From positions 496,001 to 560,000 of the forward strand of contig OY729418.1 in NCBI GenBank assembly GCA_963422275.1: DNA of 64,000 nt, written 5' to 3'. A model generated the notes under the pieces. It was not told the DNA's origin and ran no database searches. It was given only the letters and a program-made list of their open reading frames with translations. Shown in pieces: positions 1-9,107 of this stretch (the first letter of the stretch is position 1; the number at the start of each line of letters is the position of its first letter). Position numbers and translations under genes: made by a program. This DNA is from G963422275 sp963422275. Lineage in GTDB: Bacteria; Pseudomonadota; Alphaproteobacteria; Rhodobacterales; Rhodobacteraceae.

Positions 1-932
1 CAGTGCTCTCTTCGCGTATCGAAGGGACTCAGGCAACGATGAGCGACGTGCTGCAATATGAGGCTGGGCATAAACCCGCTATGCCCGGTCGCCATGATGA
101 CATCCGCGAGGTGCTTAACTACCGCGCCGCTATGCAGCAAGCGGAACGGCTGCTCGATGAGTTACCGCTTTCGCAACGGCTCCTTAAAGAAACGCATAAG
201 GTTCTGTTGAGCGGAGTGCGAGGTGAAAGGAAAGACCCCGGCGCTTACCGGCGTATCCCCAACTGGATTGGGCCGCCCAACGGTACCATTGAAGATGCCC
301 GGTTTGTGCCGGTTGACGCGAACCATCTCCCTGCGGCCATGGATGCGTGGGAGCGCTACATCCATGCGGAAGCACCCGACAGGCTGGTGCAACTGGCCAT
401 TCTGCATGCCGAGTTTGAGGCGCTGCATCCATTTCTGGACGGCAACGGTCGCTTGGGGCGCATGCTTGTGCCGCTATTTCTGTGGCAAGCGGGTGCAATC
501 AAGGCGCCCATGTTCTATATCAGTGCCTATTTCGAAAACCACCGGGATGCCTACTATGGCAGCCTCCTTGCCGTCTCCCGCGATGATGACTGGACTGGTT
601 GGTGTCGATTCTTCCTTGGAGCCATCACGAAGCAAGCCGAAGACAACTTAACCAAGGTTCAGGGGATTGGCGATCTGTATGATACCATGAAGGGCCACAT
701 CATAGAGTTGACCCGCTCCCGGTTTGCCATCCCTGCACTGGATTGGGCTTTCAAGCATCCGATTTTCAGAAGCGCGGACTTTGTGACCCGGTCGGATATT
801 CCGGAACCCACGGCGCGGCGGATTCTCAAGATTATGCGTGACAACGGAATTCTTGCAACCATCACTGAGAGGCGCGGGCGGCAAGCGGCATTGCTGGCAT
901 TCCCAGAACTGTTGAACATTGCAGAGAGATAG
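1..932 (+). CDS. Fic family protein, class II, 5'-truncated by the window edge
   Basis: Fic-domain enzyme, expected to transfer AMP (or another nucleotide) to hydroxyl groups of target proteins. The catalytic motif HPFLDGNGRLGR is complete at about residues 142-153 of the visible part. The inhibitory-helix motif S-x-x-x-E-G (SSRIEG, residues 3-8) sits in front of it, which marks a class II, self-inhibited Fic. The C-terminal 80 residues look like a winged helix. The reading frame is open to the first base, and class II members usually have tens of residues before the inhibitory helix, so the true start lies outside the window; the GTG at 3 is only the first in-frame start codon visible. Targets cannot be inferred. 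Confidence 0.9.
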   Translation, partial: VLSSRIEGTQATMSDVLQYEAGHKPAMPGRHDDIREVLNYRAAMQQAERLLDELPLSQRLLKETHKVLLSGVRGERKDPGAYRRIPNWIGPPNGTIEDARFVPVDANHLPAAMDAWERYIHAEAPDRLVQLAILHAEFEALHPFLDGNGRLGRMLVPLFLWQAGAIKAPMFYISAYFENHRDAYYGSLLAVSRDDDWTGWCRFFLGAITKQAEDNLTKVQGIGDLYDTMKGHIIELTRSRFAIPALDWAFKHPIFRSADFVTRSDIPEPTARRILKIMRDNGILATITERRGRQAALLAFPELLNIAER

Positions 933-1628
933 GGGGATGCAGCAGAGCCATTGAAAATGGGCAATTCACGATGAGGTTTTACGATCATTATTTGCCTAAA
1001 AGTGATCGTTAAATTGCGTTGCCGCTAATACATTAGCGACAAATCGCTTCTTGCGCTCCTGTACCTGGACGCTGGCAGATGCTCCGCGGTGAGCGAGAAA
1101 CACAAGCGTAGCGGTGACTTGTTCCATGACATCTACCGTGTAGCCTGCGCCAAGCAGCCGGGCTGGCAGCCGACCAAGTGACAAACTGCCAAAGCGAGTG
1201 CGACACGGTGCGTTCTAGTGGAAGCGTCCGAGCGGGTGGCAAGATCGCCAGGGATCTCTTGGGGCGAGGCGGCCTGATGTCCTGCGGCGATCCAAACTGT
1301 TGATTGCGGGATGCTGTGTCCAGCGTTTCCGGAACGGACATCGTGACGCCGGCCGAGAGATTTCTGCCGATGGCATGATCCGCCGCAGAGGCTATTGCCA
1401 CGGCCGTCTTCATCAGGGCCAAGACATCTTCCGGGTCTCCGACCGTTTTCGGCAAGGGCGCAGAGCCGGTTCGCGAGTGCCTCAGCATCCAATGAGTGCC
1501 TGGCAGCCGAGACGAATGCGCCTGTACCGCAGGCGTTGGCTCAAATGTCTTTGCCGGCGCTCAATGACTGGAAAAAGGCCAAAGTCCGTTGCTCGGAGGC
1601 AGGAAAGATTAATTCATGAAATAACTCA
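933..1628. other. gene-free stretch with a probable degraded gene on the minus strand
   Basis: No intact gene is seen. On the minus strand, short open stretches in different frames (about 1492-1133, 1488-1033 and 1184-996) each look protein-like for 30-60 residues and would join only with frameshifts. This suggests a decayed gene of about 500 bp. I could not assign it to a family. The rest is noncoding and holds the 3' flank of the sugar epimerase gene. Confidence 0.3.
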
Positions 1629-2444
1629 CTACCGAATGCCGTGTTCGTACGCGAGGTCGCGCATCCTGACTGTCTCGGTAAGGACGTCGTCAAACAGCGT
1701 GTTCATGTAGGATTGGTGAACATATTCTGCCGAGAGGAATCCTCGGTAGTTCACAGTTCGCAAAGCTTCAAACATCCTGCCGAAGTCCAGAGTGCCCTCG
1801 CCCCACTTGGCCTGCAGTGCGCCGGGACGCGCCTGCCGGAGATGGATGTGGCGGGCATGCGGCAGAAGCGGATCGATGGCGGTCTGCGTGAAGCCCGACG
1901 CGACAAAATGCGCGCAGTCCAATGTCAGCCCCAGTTCGGGGACCGAATCCAAAAAAGACAGCGTTGTTTCCGGATCGGCGAGAATGCCTCCCACATGAGG
2001 TTCCACGGTTAGAGTGACACCTGCTGCGTTCGCGATGGGAAGAAGTACGCGCATCGCCGCGGCCGAGTGATCGAGGAGCGCTGCGGTCTCAACGCTTGGC
2101 TGAGCCACGCCGGGCAAAACAAAGATGCTCGGGATCGCCAGCGCGCTTGCAAATTTGCAGACCCGCTCAAAATCGTGGCGGTTTCGATCAAGATGCCGTG
2201 GATCCGACAGCGGACGGTCGCCAGGGTGGTCCCCAAACAGCCAGTAAAGATTGGACACCCGCATTCCCGCTCGTGCGAGTTCGTTCGCGGCGTCATCGGG
2301 CCGGTCAAGAATGAACTGCCGGTCCAGCGCGGCGCCGTGAAGCAGGCCGACGTCAATGTGAGAGAACCCCAAAGCTCCGGCGATGGCCCAGCTTTCGGCC
2401 AAGGTGCAGGCAGTGAACGACCAAGAGGTGACGGAAAGTTGCAT
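1629..2444 (-). CDS. sugar phosphate isomerase/epimerase (xylose isomerase-like TIM barrel)
   Basis: 271-residue protein of the AP-endonuclease-2/xylose isomerase-like TIM-barrel family, which isomerises or epimerises sugars or keto-sugar acids using divalent metal. Recognisable segments are the N-terminal SWSF...WAIAGALGFSHIDVG, the central VEPHVGGILADPETTLSFLDSVPELGLTLDCAHF, and RHIHLRQARPG with WGEGTLDFGRMF, which carry the usual metal-ligand Glu/Asp/His residues. Length is typical. It is divergent from the ABC-transporter operon and shares its intergenic control region (2445-2652), so it probably acts on the same sugar or on a pathway intermediate. The exact substrate is not deducible. 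Confidence 0.8.
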   Translation of the reverse strand: MQLSVTSWSFTACTLAESWAIAGALGFSHIDVGLLHGAALDRQFILDRPDDAANELARAGMRVSNLYWLFGDHPGDRPLSDPRHLDRNRHDFERVCKFASALAIPSIFVLPGVAQPSVETAALLDHSAAAMRVLLPIANAAGVTLTVEPHVGGILADPETTLSFLDSVPELGLTLDCAHFVASGFTQTAIDPLLPHARHIHLRQARPGALQAKWGEGTLDFGRMFEALRTVNYRGFLSAEYVHQSYMNTLFDDVLTETVRMRDLAYEHGIR

Positions 2445-2563
2445 AGAATAGTCTGTCGAAAACCTTGTTGGAACAGTCTTGGCCAGCGATTACGCACTGT
2501 CGCGTCATATTGCAACCCGTCTCCCCGCCGCCGAATCGATTGACGGCGCAGGCAAGAAGTGAA

Positions 2564-2592
2564 TTGACAAGGCAAATTGGACAGACCAATAA
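2564..2592 (+). promoter_or_regulatory. putative sugar-operon promoter with palindromic operator
   Basis: TTGACA at 2564-2569 is a consensus -35; a weak -10 (CAATAA) follows after 17 nt at 2587-2592. Between them lies the inverted repeat ATTGGACAGACCAAT (2576-2590; 5-bp arms, 5-nt centre). It resembles the short TGG...CCA palindromes bound by FadR-type GntR regulators and is well placed to block RNA polymerase. The cognate regulator is probably the GntR protein at 7320-8060. Promoter function is inferred. Confidence 0.5.
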
Positions 2593-2652
2593 GGACGGGA
2601 GCCAAACAGGCTCAGCTTGTAACCAACACAGATATGGAGAGGAGAAATCGAT

Positions 2653-3690
2653 ATGAGAATCTTGTTCGCATCCGCGGTGGCCCTGACCACTGCGCTTTCC
2701 GCTGGAGCGGCCGTTTCGGACGCGGCGATGGCGGAAAAGGGACACGATGTGGATATGGTGCTGCTGCCAAAGTTCCTCGGCATCCTGCCGTTTGATCAGG
2801 CCAATCGCGGTGCCGAGGAAGCTCACGCGGAACTGGAGAACAAGGGCGAGCTTCTGTACACTGGCCCAACGCCCGAAAACTCGGTGGCTGGCCAGATCGA
2901 GATCATGACGACATCTGCCTCACAAGGGCAAGCCGTGGTCATGCTGTCGAACAATGCTGGTGATCAGATCGCTCCGGCCGCGGAAGCCGCACAGGCTGCA
3001 GGAACCAAGGTTGTGACCTGGGACAGCCCGATTGCCTCGGCGGTGGGCGAGACAGTGTTCGTGGCCCAAGTCGATTTCAGCGACATCGGCGTCGTCATGG
3101 CGGACATGGCCCATTCGATTATGGGCGGAGAGGGCGAATTCGCCGTTCTGTCCGCGACTCCCGACGCCGCAAACCAGAACGCATGGATTGCAGCCATGAA
3201 CAATGCGCTTGAGGGCGACAAGTACGCCAGCATGACGCTTGTCGACACGGTCTACGGTGACGACCAGTCGGAGGTCAGCTACAACCGGGCCCTCGCGCTA
3301 ATCGACAAGCACCCCAACCTCAAGCTGATCATGGCACCGACATCCGTGGGAATAGTCGCGGCAGCGAAGGCCATGCTAGACGAAGGCCTCTGCGACGAGG
3401 TGAAGGTTTCTGGACTCGGCGTTCCGGCCGAGATGGTCAGCTACACAATGAATGGATGCGCTCCTGAGTTTGCTCTGTGGAGCTTCGTCGATCTTGGCTA
3501 TCTGACCTATTACACCTCCTATCTGATAGCGACGGGCCAGATTGCAGGCGAGGTCGGGGACAAATTCGAGGCCGGACGCATGGGCACGTTCACCATCGAG
3601 AAGGACCCAACCCGCGAAGCCGGAAACCGCGTTCTCATGGGACCGTTCACCGTCTACAACAAGGAAAACGTCGAGGCGGCGGCTCAATAG
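2653..3690 (+). CDS. sugar ABC transporter substrate-binding protein (RhaS-like)
   Basis: 345-residue periplasmic binding protein of the type I sugar-binding fold, closest in feel to RhaS/autoinducer-2-type binding proteins. An N-terminal signal peptide (about residues 1-25, MRILFASAVALTTALSAGAA) is followed by the first strand VDMVLLPKFLGILPFDQANRGAEEA. The ribosome-binding site GGAGAGGAG precedes ATG 2653. It is the first gene of the importer operon and delivers the sugar to the two permeases encoded at 5292-7323. The RhaM-family mutarotase and fuconate dehydratase nearby favour a 6-deoxyhexose such as L-rhamnose or L-fucose, but this is inference. Confidence 0.9.
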   Translation: MRILFASAVALTTALSAGAAVSDAAMAEKGHDVDMVLLPKFLGILPFDQANRGAEEAHAELENKGELLYTGPTPENSVAGQIEIMTTSASQGQAVVMLSNNAGDQIAPAAEAAQAAGTKVVTWDSPIASAVGETVFVAQVDFSDIGVVMADMAHSIMGGEGEFAVLSATPDAANQNAWIAAMNNALEGDKYASMTLVDTVYGDDQSEVSYNRALALIDKHPNLKLIMAPTSVGIVAAAKAMLDEGLCDEVKVSGLGVPAEMVSYTMNGCAPEFALWSFVDLGYLTYYTSYLIATGQIAGEVGDKFEAGRMGTFTIEKDPTREAGNRVLMGPFTVYNKENVEAAAQ

Positions 3691-3781
3691 GTCGCCTTGT
3701 GACTTTCGCGGCATCGGCCCGGCCTCGCGCCGAGGGGCCGATGCCCGCCAGGATCTTCCACGTTCTGACGGACCGCGCTTG

Positions 3782-5290
3782 ATGATTGCTCCGGTACTTG
3801 AGATGAGAGAAATCACCAAGTCGTTCGGCCGGACTGCCGCGCTGTCTGACTTTTCCATTTCACTGGAAAGCAAAACGATACATGCCGTCGTGGGGGAGAA
3901 CGGCGCCGGCAAATCGACCCTGATAAAAATCATGACCGGCATCTATCATCCCACGTCGGGGGCGATGCTGGTTGACGGCGTCGAGACGCGCTTCCTTTCC
4001 ACGCAAGAAGCGCAACTGCAGGGAATCGCGGCCATCTACCAAGAGCCCATGGTCTTCCCGGACCTCGATGTGGCCGAGAACATATTCATCAGCCATTTGG
4101 ACCGCCCTGCGCGAATCAATTGGTCAGAAATGTACTCCGAGGCCGAACAGATCATCGCAAGGCTTGGCGTGAAGCTGGATGTGAGGCGGCAGGCATCAAG
4201 CCTGACGTTGGCCGAGCAGCAAACCGTGGAGATTGCGCGGGCAATCTCGCGAGATGCACGGGTCCTGATCATGGACGAGCCTTCTTCGTCTCTTTCCAGC
4301 CACGAGGTGCAGCGGCTTTTCGCAATTGCTCGAACTCTGCGAGATCAAGATGTGGCCGTCCTTTACATCAGTCACAGACTGGAGGAGATATTTGAGATTG
4401 CGGACAAGGTTACGGTCGTGCGAGACGGCAAGCACATCAGCACCGCACCCATTTCAGAGGTAACCCACGCAGTCCTGATTTCGCAGATGGTGGGTCGGGA
4501 CATGCAGGACAGGTTTGCGCGCACGGAAGGGCATGCGACCGAAGACATCATGCTTCGCGTGACTGGACTTTGCCGGGAAGACGTCTTTCACGACGTAACC
4601 TTCCACGTGAGAAAGGGGGAAATCATATGTTTTTCCGGCCTTGTCGGGGCGCGACGGACTGATGTCGCTCTCGCGCTGTTCGGAATCGCACCCGCAGACC
4701 GAGGTACCATGGAAATCGAGGGCAAGGAGGTCGACGTTCCCTCCCCCAGCGTGGCCAAGAATCTGGGGCTAGCCTACGTTTCCGAGGATCGCCGCAAACT
4801 TGGAATCGCGATGGCCGAAAGCGTGACCTCGAATATCACGCTTGCAACGCTGTCCAAATACGCGAAGCGACTTGGCTTGGTGGACCGCCGGCGCGAGCGC
4901 GCCGATGCAGCTGGATGGCGCGACCGCCTGAACATCAAGGTCGAGGATCTAGGCTCTGCCGTCGGCAACCTTTCCGGCGGCAACCAGCAGAAGGTGATGC
5001 TGGCAAAGTGGCTGAATGCGTCTCCCCGGATCTTGATTGTAGACGAGCCCACACGCGGCATAGACATTGGCGCGAAGGCCGAGGTTCACTCGATCCTGCG
5101 CAATCTGGCCTCCCGCAGCGTGGCTATCATCATTATCTCGTCTGACCTGCCGGAAGTTCTTTCCCTGGCCGACCGCGTACTCGTGATGCGTGAAGGACGA
5201 CTGGTGGGCGAGTTTGCCGGCGAGACAGCCACCGAGGAAGCCGTAATGCATTTGGCGCTGGGAATTGAGGCGGCGAGCGAGGCTGCTTGA
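3782..5290 (+). CDS. sugar ABC transporter ATP-binding protein (double ATPase)
   Basis: 502-residue ATPase with two ABC domains in tandem, as in RbsA/XylG/RhaT-type importers. The first Walker A is GENGAGKST, and the first Walker B is VLIMDEPSSSLS. The second half carries LSGGNQQKVMLAKWL (signature) and ILIVDEPTRGIDIGAK (Walker B); its Walker A is degenerate (SGLVGARRTDVA), which is normal for this class. The open frame extends upstream to 3542 inside the preceding gene, but ATG 3782 (MIAPVLEMREITKSFG) begins the conserved domain and is the chosen start. It energises the permease pair encoded immediately downstream. Confidence 0.93.
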   Translation: MIAPVLEMREITKSFGRTAALSDFSISLESKTIHAVVGENGAGKSTLIKIMTGIYHPTSGAMLVDGVETRFLSTQEAQLQGIAAIYQEPMVFPDLDVAENIFISHLDRPARINWSEMYSEAEQIIARLGVKLDVRRQASSLTLAEQQTVEIARAISRDARVLIMDEPSSSLSSHEVQRLFAIARTLRDQDVAVLYISHRLEEIFEIADKVTVVRDGKHISTAPISEVTHAVLISQMVGRDMQDRFARTEGHATEDIMLRVTGLCREDVFHDVTFHVRKGEIICFSGLVGARRTDVALALFGIAPADRGTMEIEGKEVDVPSPSVAKNLGLAYVSEDRRKLGIAMAESVTSNITLATLSKYAKRLGLVDRRRERADAAGWRDRLNIKVEDLGSAVGNLSGGNQQKVMLAKWLNASPRILIVDEPTRGIDIGAKAEVHSILRNLASRSVAIIIISSDLPEVLSLADRVLVMREGRLVGEFAGETATEEAVMHLALGIEAASEAA

Positions 5291-5291
5291 G

Positions 5292-6344
5292 ATGATCGAG
5301 CGGATGCATCCGACCACGCTCAGGGTCTGCATTCTGTTCTTGGTTCTGGTTGCCGTGGTGCTCTTTTTTTCAACGCAAATCGACAGGTACTTGAGTCCAC
5401 GCCTCTTCACCCGCATATCTACTTCGGTCTCGATCATCGCGATCATCGCTGTCGGCCAGGCAGTTGTCGTTCTGACACGCAACATTGACCTTTCCGTGGG
5501 ATCGATTGTCGGCTGCGTGGCCTATTTTATCGGAGGATTTCTAGCTGCCTTTCCCGATACGCCGCCGGTTCTCGTCCCGCTTCTGGCAATGGCAGTTGGC
5601 ATGGGTTTCGGGGCGTTCAACGGTTTTCTGGTCAGCCGGCTGAAACTGCCCGCCATCATTGTCACACTGGCCACGCTAGCCATTTTCCGTTCAATACTTG
5701 TGGAGAGTTCTGACGGGGCATCGATCACGACCGACTCCATGCCTGCCTGGATTACCGAGTTCGCCCGGATGAACGCGCTCGTCATCTCCGGGTTCCAGAT
5801 TCGATGGATTGTGGTTGTCGCGCTTGCGGTGTTTGTTGTCATGCACATCTTTCTCACGCGCTTCCGGGCTGGAAGGCGATTTTATGCAATTGGCTCCAAT
5901 CCTGATGCAGCCGAGTTTGCTGGCATCAACGTTCGCCGCACGGTAATGCAGGCGTTCCTCATCTCCGGAGCGCTAGCCGGGCTTGCGGGCTTCATTTTCC
6001 TTTCGCGATTTGGAAACATCACTGTCGTGGCCGGGCTGGGATTCGAGCTCAAGTCGGTCGGAGCCGTGGTCGTGGGTGGCGTCAACATATTCGGCGGGTC
6101 CGGAAGCGTGATCGGGGTCCTGCTTGGCGCGACGATGATTGACCTGATCGACAGCTCGCTTGTGAGGTGGGTTCTGGTGTCAGAATTCTGGCGAGATGCG
6201 GTTCTTGGCATGTTGATCCTGATGGCCGTGGCGACGGATGCGCTTTTGACCCGAAGGCTTTCGGCGCTCAGAAAGAAAGCTGACGGAGACGAGTCGGCAG
6301 AAGTCGCGATGCTGGCTGCCGACGCTGCGGGAAACAAGAGATAG
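5292..6344 (+). CDS. sugar ABC transporter permease (first of two)
   Basis: 350-residue inner-membrane permease of the BPD-transp-2 (RbsC-like) family, with about 8-10 hydrophobic segments. Conserved signatures are QAVVVLTRNIDLSVGSIVG near the N-terminus and LSGVNIFGGSGS-type GGVNIFGGSGSVIGVLLGA near the C-terminus. ATG 5292 is 1 nt after the stop of the ATPase gene; a TTG at 5265 is in frame but lies inside that gene and adds an uncharacteristic Arg-rich start, so ATG 5292 is preferred. It forms the channel with the next gene product. Confidence 0.9.
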   Translation: MIERMHPTTLRVCILFLVLVAVVLFFSTQIDRYLSPRLFTRISTSVSIIAIIAVGQAVVVLTRNIDLSVGSIVGCVAYFIGGFLAAFPDTPPVLVPLLAMAVGMGFGAFNGFLVSRLKLPAIIVTLATLAIFRSILVESSDGASITTDSMPAWITEFARMNALVISGFQIRWIVVVALAVFVVMHIFLTRFRAGRRFYAIGSNPDAAEFAGINVRRTVMQAFLISGALAGLAGFIFLSRFGNITVVAGLGFELKSVGAVVVGGVNIFGGSGSVIGVLLGATMIDLIDSSLVRWVLVSEFWRDAVLGMLILMAVATDALLTRRLSALRKKADGDESAEVAMLAADAAGNKR

Positions 6345-6345
6345 A

Positions 6346-7323
6346 ATGTCGCGCTTCCTGGACAGCCTGCGCAGTTGGGAAAGCTTCCTGCTGCTGGTCT
6401 TCGTTGCCCTGTTCGCGCTCAACACGCTTGCATCTCCGTATTTCCTCACCGTCCAAAACCAGATCAACCTGTTCCAGCTGTCCATCGAGAAGGTGGTCGT
6501 CGCCGTGATCATGACTCTCGTCATCATCAATGGCGAGATCGACCTGTCGGTTGCCTCGATAATGGGTCTGGCCGCCTGCGCATTCGGATGGCTCTTTCAG
6601 GCCGGCATTCCGGCGCAATGGGCAATTGTCCTGGTCTTGCTGCTCGGAGTCGCATGCGGTGCGTTCAACGCGTTCTGGATCGCCTGGGCAGGAATTCCAT
6701 CGCTGGTGGTCACGCTCGCGATGCTGATAGCCTACCGGGGGCTTGCCCGCGTGCTGGTGGAAGATCGTGGAATCACGGGGTTCCCCGACTGGTTTGATGC
6801 CTTGGGCCAAAACGCCATCCTGGGACCGCTTCCGCTTTCGATGATCATCTTCTTCGCGCTGATTGGGCTGTTCTGGCTGGTCCTTCATTGGACGACTTTT
6901 GGGCGCAAGGTTTACTTCATCGGCTCGAACCGCAATGTCGCGGAATACTCCGGCATAGAAGTGAGGCAGGTAAAGGCTTGGCTCTTCACGATGTCGGGCT
7001 TGATCTCGGCCTTGGCCGGACTGCTGTTTGCCGCGCGCGTCGGAGCGGTCCGGGGAGATGTCGCTCTCGGCTTCGAACTTGACATTATCACGATCGTCCT
7101 TTTGGGCGGCGTGAGCATTTTCGGGGGAACCGGCACGGTCACGGGAACATTGCTGGCGATACTAATCGTTCTCAACGTCCGCAACGGAATGGCACTGGCA
7201 AACATTACGGGACACCTTCAGACAGGTGCATTGGGCATCCTTCTGATACTTTCGGTAATGGTGCCGACAATTCAGGAGACTGCAAGCCGTTTGCTCAAGA
7301 AGATCTCAGGGGGTGGCGCATGA
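6346..7323 (+). CDS. sugar ABC transporter permease (second of two)
   Basis: 325-residue RbsC-like permease, with multiple membrane segments, the motif MTLVIINGEIDLSVASIMG and the C-terminal GGVSIFGGTGTVTGTLLA. It starts 1 nt after the preceding permease gene and overlaps the GntR gene by 4 nt (ATGA), so the whole transport unit is translationally coupled. Two different permeases in one importer is the arrangement of rhamnose-type (RhaPQ) and autoinducer-2-type transporters. Confidence 0.9.
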   Translation: MSRFLDSLRSWESFLLLVFVALFALNTLASPYFLTVQNQINLFQLSIEKVVVAVIMTLVIINGEIDLSVASIMGLAACAFGWLFQAGIPAQWAIVLVLLLGVACGAFNAFWIAWAGIPSLVVTLAMLIAYRGLARVLVEDRGITGFPDWFDALGQNAILGPLPLSMIIFFALIGLFWLVLHWTTFGRKVYFIGSNRNVAEYSGIEVRQVKAWLFTMSGLISALAGLLFAARVGAVRGDVALGFELDIITIVLLGGVSIFGGTGTVTGTLLAILIVLNVRNGMALANITGHLQTGALGILLILSVMVPTIQETASRLLKKISGGGA

Positions 7324-8060
7324 CGACCGCCGACGCGGCGCATTTAAGCTCGCATTTCAGGTCTTCGCCGATTGGAAGAAACGGTGGACCAGTTTCCGAA
7401 CGGGTCGTGCGCAGAGTGCTTGACCTGATCAGGACGGGAGACCTTGCGGCGGGCAGAAAGCTGCCAGCCGAACGTGAACTGGCCGCCCAGCTGGCGATCA
7501 GCAGACCCACGGTGCGCGAAGCCTTGCGTGCCTTGTCGATTCTCGGCGTGCTCGAGATCAGGCATGGCGACGGCGTCTACGTCAGTTCCCTTCAGGAGAC
7601 CAAGCTGCTCGAACCGCTTGATTTCTTTGTGTCGCTAACCGTACAGAACACCGCACAACTGTTCGATGCCCGAATACATTACGAACCGGTAACAGCAGGT
7701 CTCGCTGCTGAACGGCTGTCTGGCGAAGCAATTGAGCGGCTTGCCCAAATCGTCTCTGCGCAATGCGCATCGCCGGAGGATGCCGAGCTTTTCCACAACA
7801 CCGACGTGGAGTTTCACAAAATCCTCATGGACGGGGCCGAGAACGCTTTTCTCGCTCGATTCGGAAAGATGCTCCAACTGCTGGGGGAAAAGAGCCGACG
7901 GGAATTTCAGAAGCGGCAATCCATCCGTCAGCAGTCGATTTGCGATCACGAGGAGATCCTCGCCGCGATTCAGGCCCGCGACGCCGCGACGGCGGCGAGT
8001 TCCATGCGCCAGCACATGATAAACGTTCGAAATGCATTGAGGAAGATAAATGGCGTCTGA
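7320..8060 (+). CDS. GntR-family transcriptional regulator (FadR/FCD subfamily)
   Basis: 246-residue regulator. The N-terminal winged helix (about residues 25-90) contains KLPAERELAAQLAISRPTVREALRALSILGVLEIRHGDGVYV, the textbook GntR DNA-binding helix. The remainder is an all-helical FCD ligand domain (FHKILMDGAENAFLARF...RQHMINVRNALRKI). It overlaps both neighbours by a few bases, so it is produced with the transporter. The likely operator is the palindrome at 2576-2590 and the ligand a pathway sugar acid; both are inference. Confidence 0.9.
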   Translation: MTTADAAHLSSHFRSSPIGRNGGPVSERVVRRVLDLIRTGDLAAGRKLPAERELAAQLAISRPTVREALRALSILGVLEIRHGDGVYVSSLQETKLLEPLDFFVSLTVQNTAQLFDARIHYEPVTAGLAAERLSGEAIERLAQIVSAQCASPEDAELFHNTDVEFHKILMDGAENAFLARFGKMLQLLGEKSRREFQKRQSIRQQSICDHEEILAAIQARDAATAASSMRQHMINVRNALRKINGV

Positions 8061-9105
8061 GAACAGGAAAGCGCGCATAGCGGTACTGGGGGCAGGATGG
8101 TGGGGATGCCAAGTCTACGTTCCCGAACTCCTTGCCCACCCTGACATCGACTTGGTAGCGGTCAGCAAGATCGAGTCGGAGGATCTGTCGGCGATACAGG
8201 AAAAATTCGGAATTCCCGCCGCTTACACGGACCACGAAGAACTGCTTGCGAGCGAGCGCCCAGACGCGGTCGTTGTCTCATCTCCACACATTGCGCATTT
8301 CGAGCAGGCGCGGGCAGCGATTGCAGCCGGTGCGCATGTCCTTGTGGACAAGCCGATGACGACAAGTGCGGAGCACGCCCGCGAACTGGTGGCACTTGCG
8401 GCCAGGAAGAAGGTGAAAATCATCCTTCCCTATGGATGGAACTACAAGGAGTTCACCCGCACAGCAGCGCAGCTGATGTCCGAAGGCAGGGTTGGCGACG
8501 TCCGGCATGTCTCTTGCCAGATGGCTTCGCCAACCGCGGATCTGTTCGGTGGAAAGGGGCTCATTGAAACCGCCGATCACATGTATCGTCCCGCGCGTTC
8601 CACTTGGGCGGATCCCAAGAAGGCGGGAGGATACGGCTGGGGCCAGCTGAGCCACGCATTGGGCTTGATGTTTCGTCTTGTCGATCTGGCACCAGAAATG
8701 GTCTTCGCGCTTGGAGGCAGATCGCCTGCCAGTGTCGACTACTACAACGCCGTCACGGTCCGGTTCAGCGGAGGCGCGACTGCCGCGATCTCCGGGGCCG
8801 CAACCGTTCCGAAGCAATGCGGCAATCAATTGGACATTCGCATTTTCGGAACCGAGGGAATGTTGCTGCTGGATACCGAGCGCGAGCGCATGGAACTACG
8901 GCGTGACGATTGCGACGATGTCGTTCTGGACATCCCGACAGGAGCTGGTGTCTATCAATGCATCGAGCCGGTGGTGCGCCTTGCCGACATCGCCCTTGGC
9001 CGTGAAACGACCTTGGAAGCCCCGGGCATCGTGGGAATGCGCGCCGTTGAAGTTCTTGACGCCATGTACCGCTCCTTTGCATCCGGAAAAACCGAGCGGG
9101 TGTAA
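8050..9105 (+). CDS. Gfo/Idh/MocA-family NAD(P)-dependent oxidoreductase
   Basis: 351-residue dehydrogenase. The N-terminal Rossmann fold shows GAGWWG (residues 14-19). The conserved EKP-type motif is present as VDKPMTTS (Asp100-Lys101-Pro102), which holds the catalytic lysine. The C-terminal half is the usual alpha/beta substrate domain. Family members oxidise sugars, inositols or sugar derivatives. It overlaps the GntR gene by 11 nt and belongs to the same operon, so it probably oxidises the imported sugar or an intermediate. Confidence 0.87.
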   Translation: MASENRKARIAVLGAGWWGCQVYVPELLAHPDIDLVAVSKIESEDLSAIQEKFGIPAAYTDHEELLASERPDAVVVSSPHIAHFEQARAAIAAGAHVLVDKPMTTSAEHARELVALAARKKVKIILPYGWNYKEFTRTAAQLMSEGRVGDVRHVSCQMASPTADLFGGKGLIETADHMYRPARSTWADPKKAGGYGWGQLSHALGLMFRLVDLAPEMVFALGGRSPASVDYYNAVTVRFSGGATAAISGAATVPKQCGNQLDIRIFGTEGMLLLDTERERMELRRDDCDDVVLDIPTGAGVYQCIEPVVRLADIALGRETTLEAPGIVGMRAVEVLDAMYRSFASGKTERV

Positions 9106-9107
9106 GA

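Noticed and set aside
3542..3781. 80-codon N-terminal extension of the sugar ATPase
   Set aside because: It overlaps the binding-protein gene in another frame; the conserved domain begins at ATG 3782.
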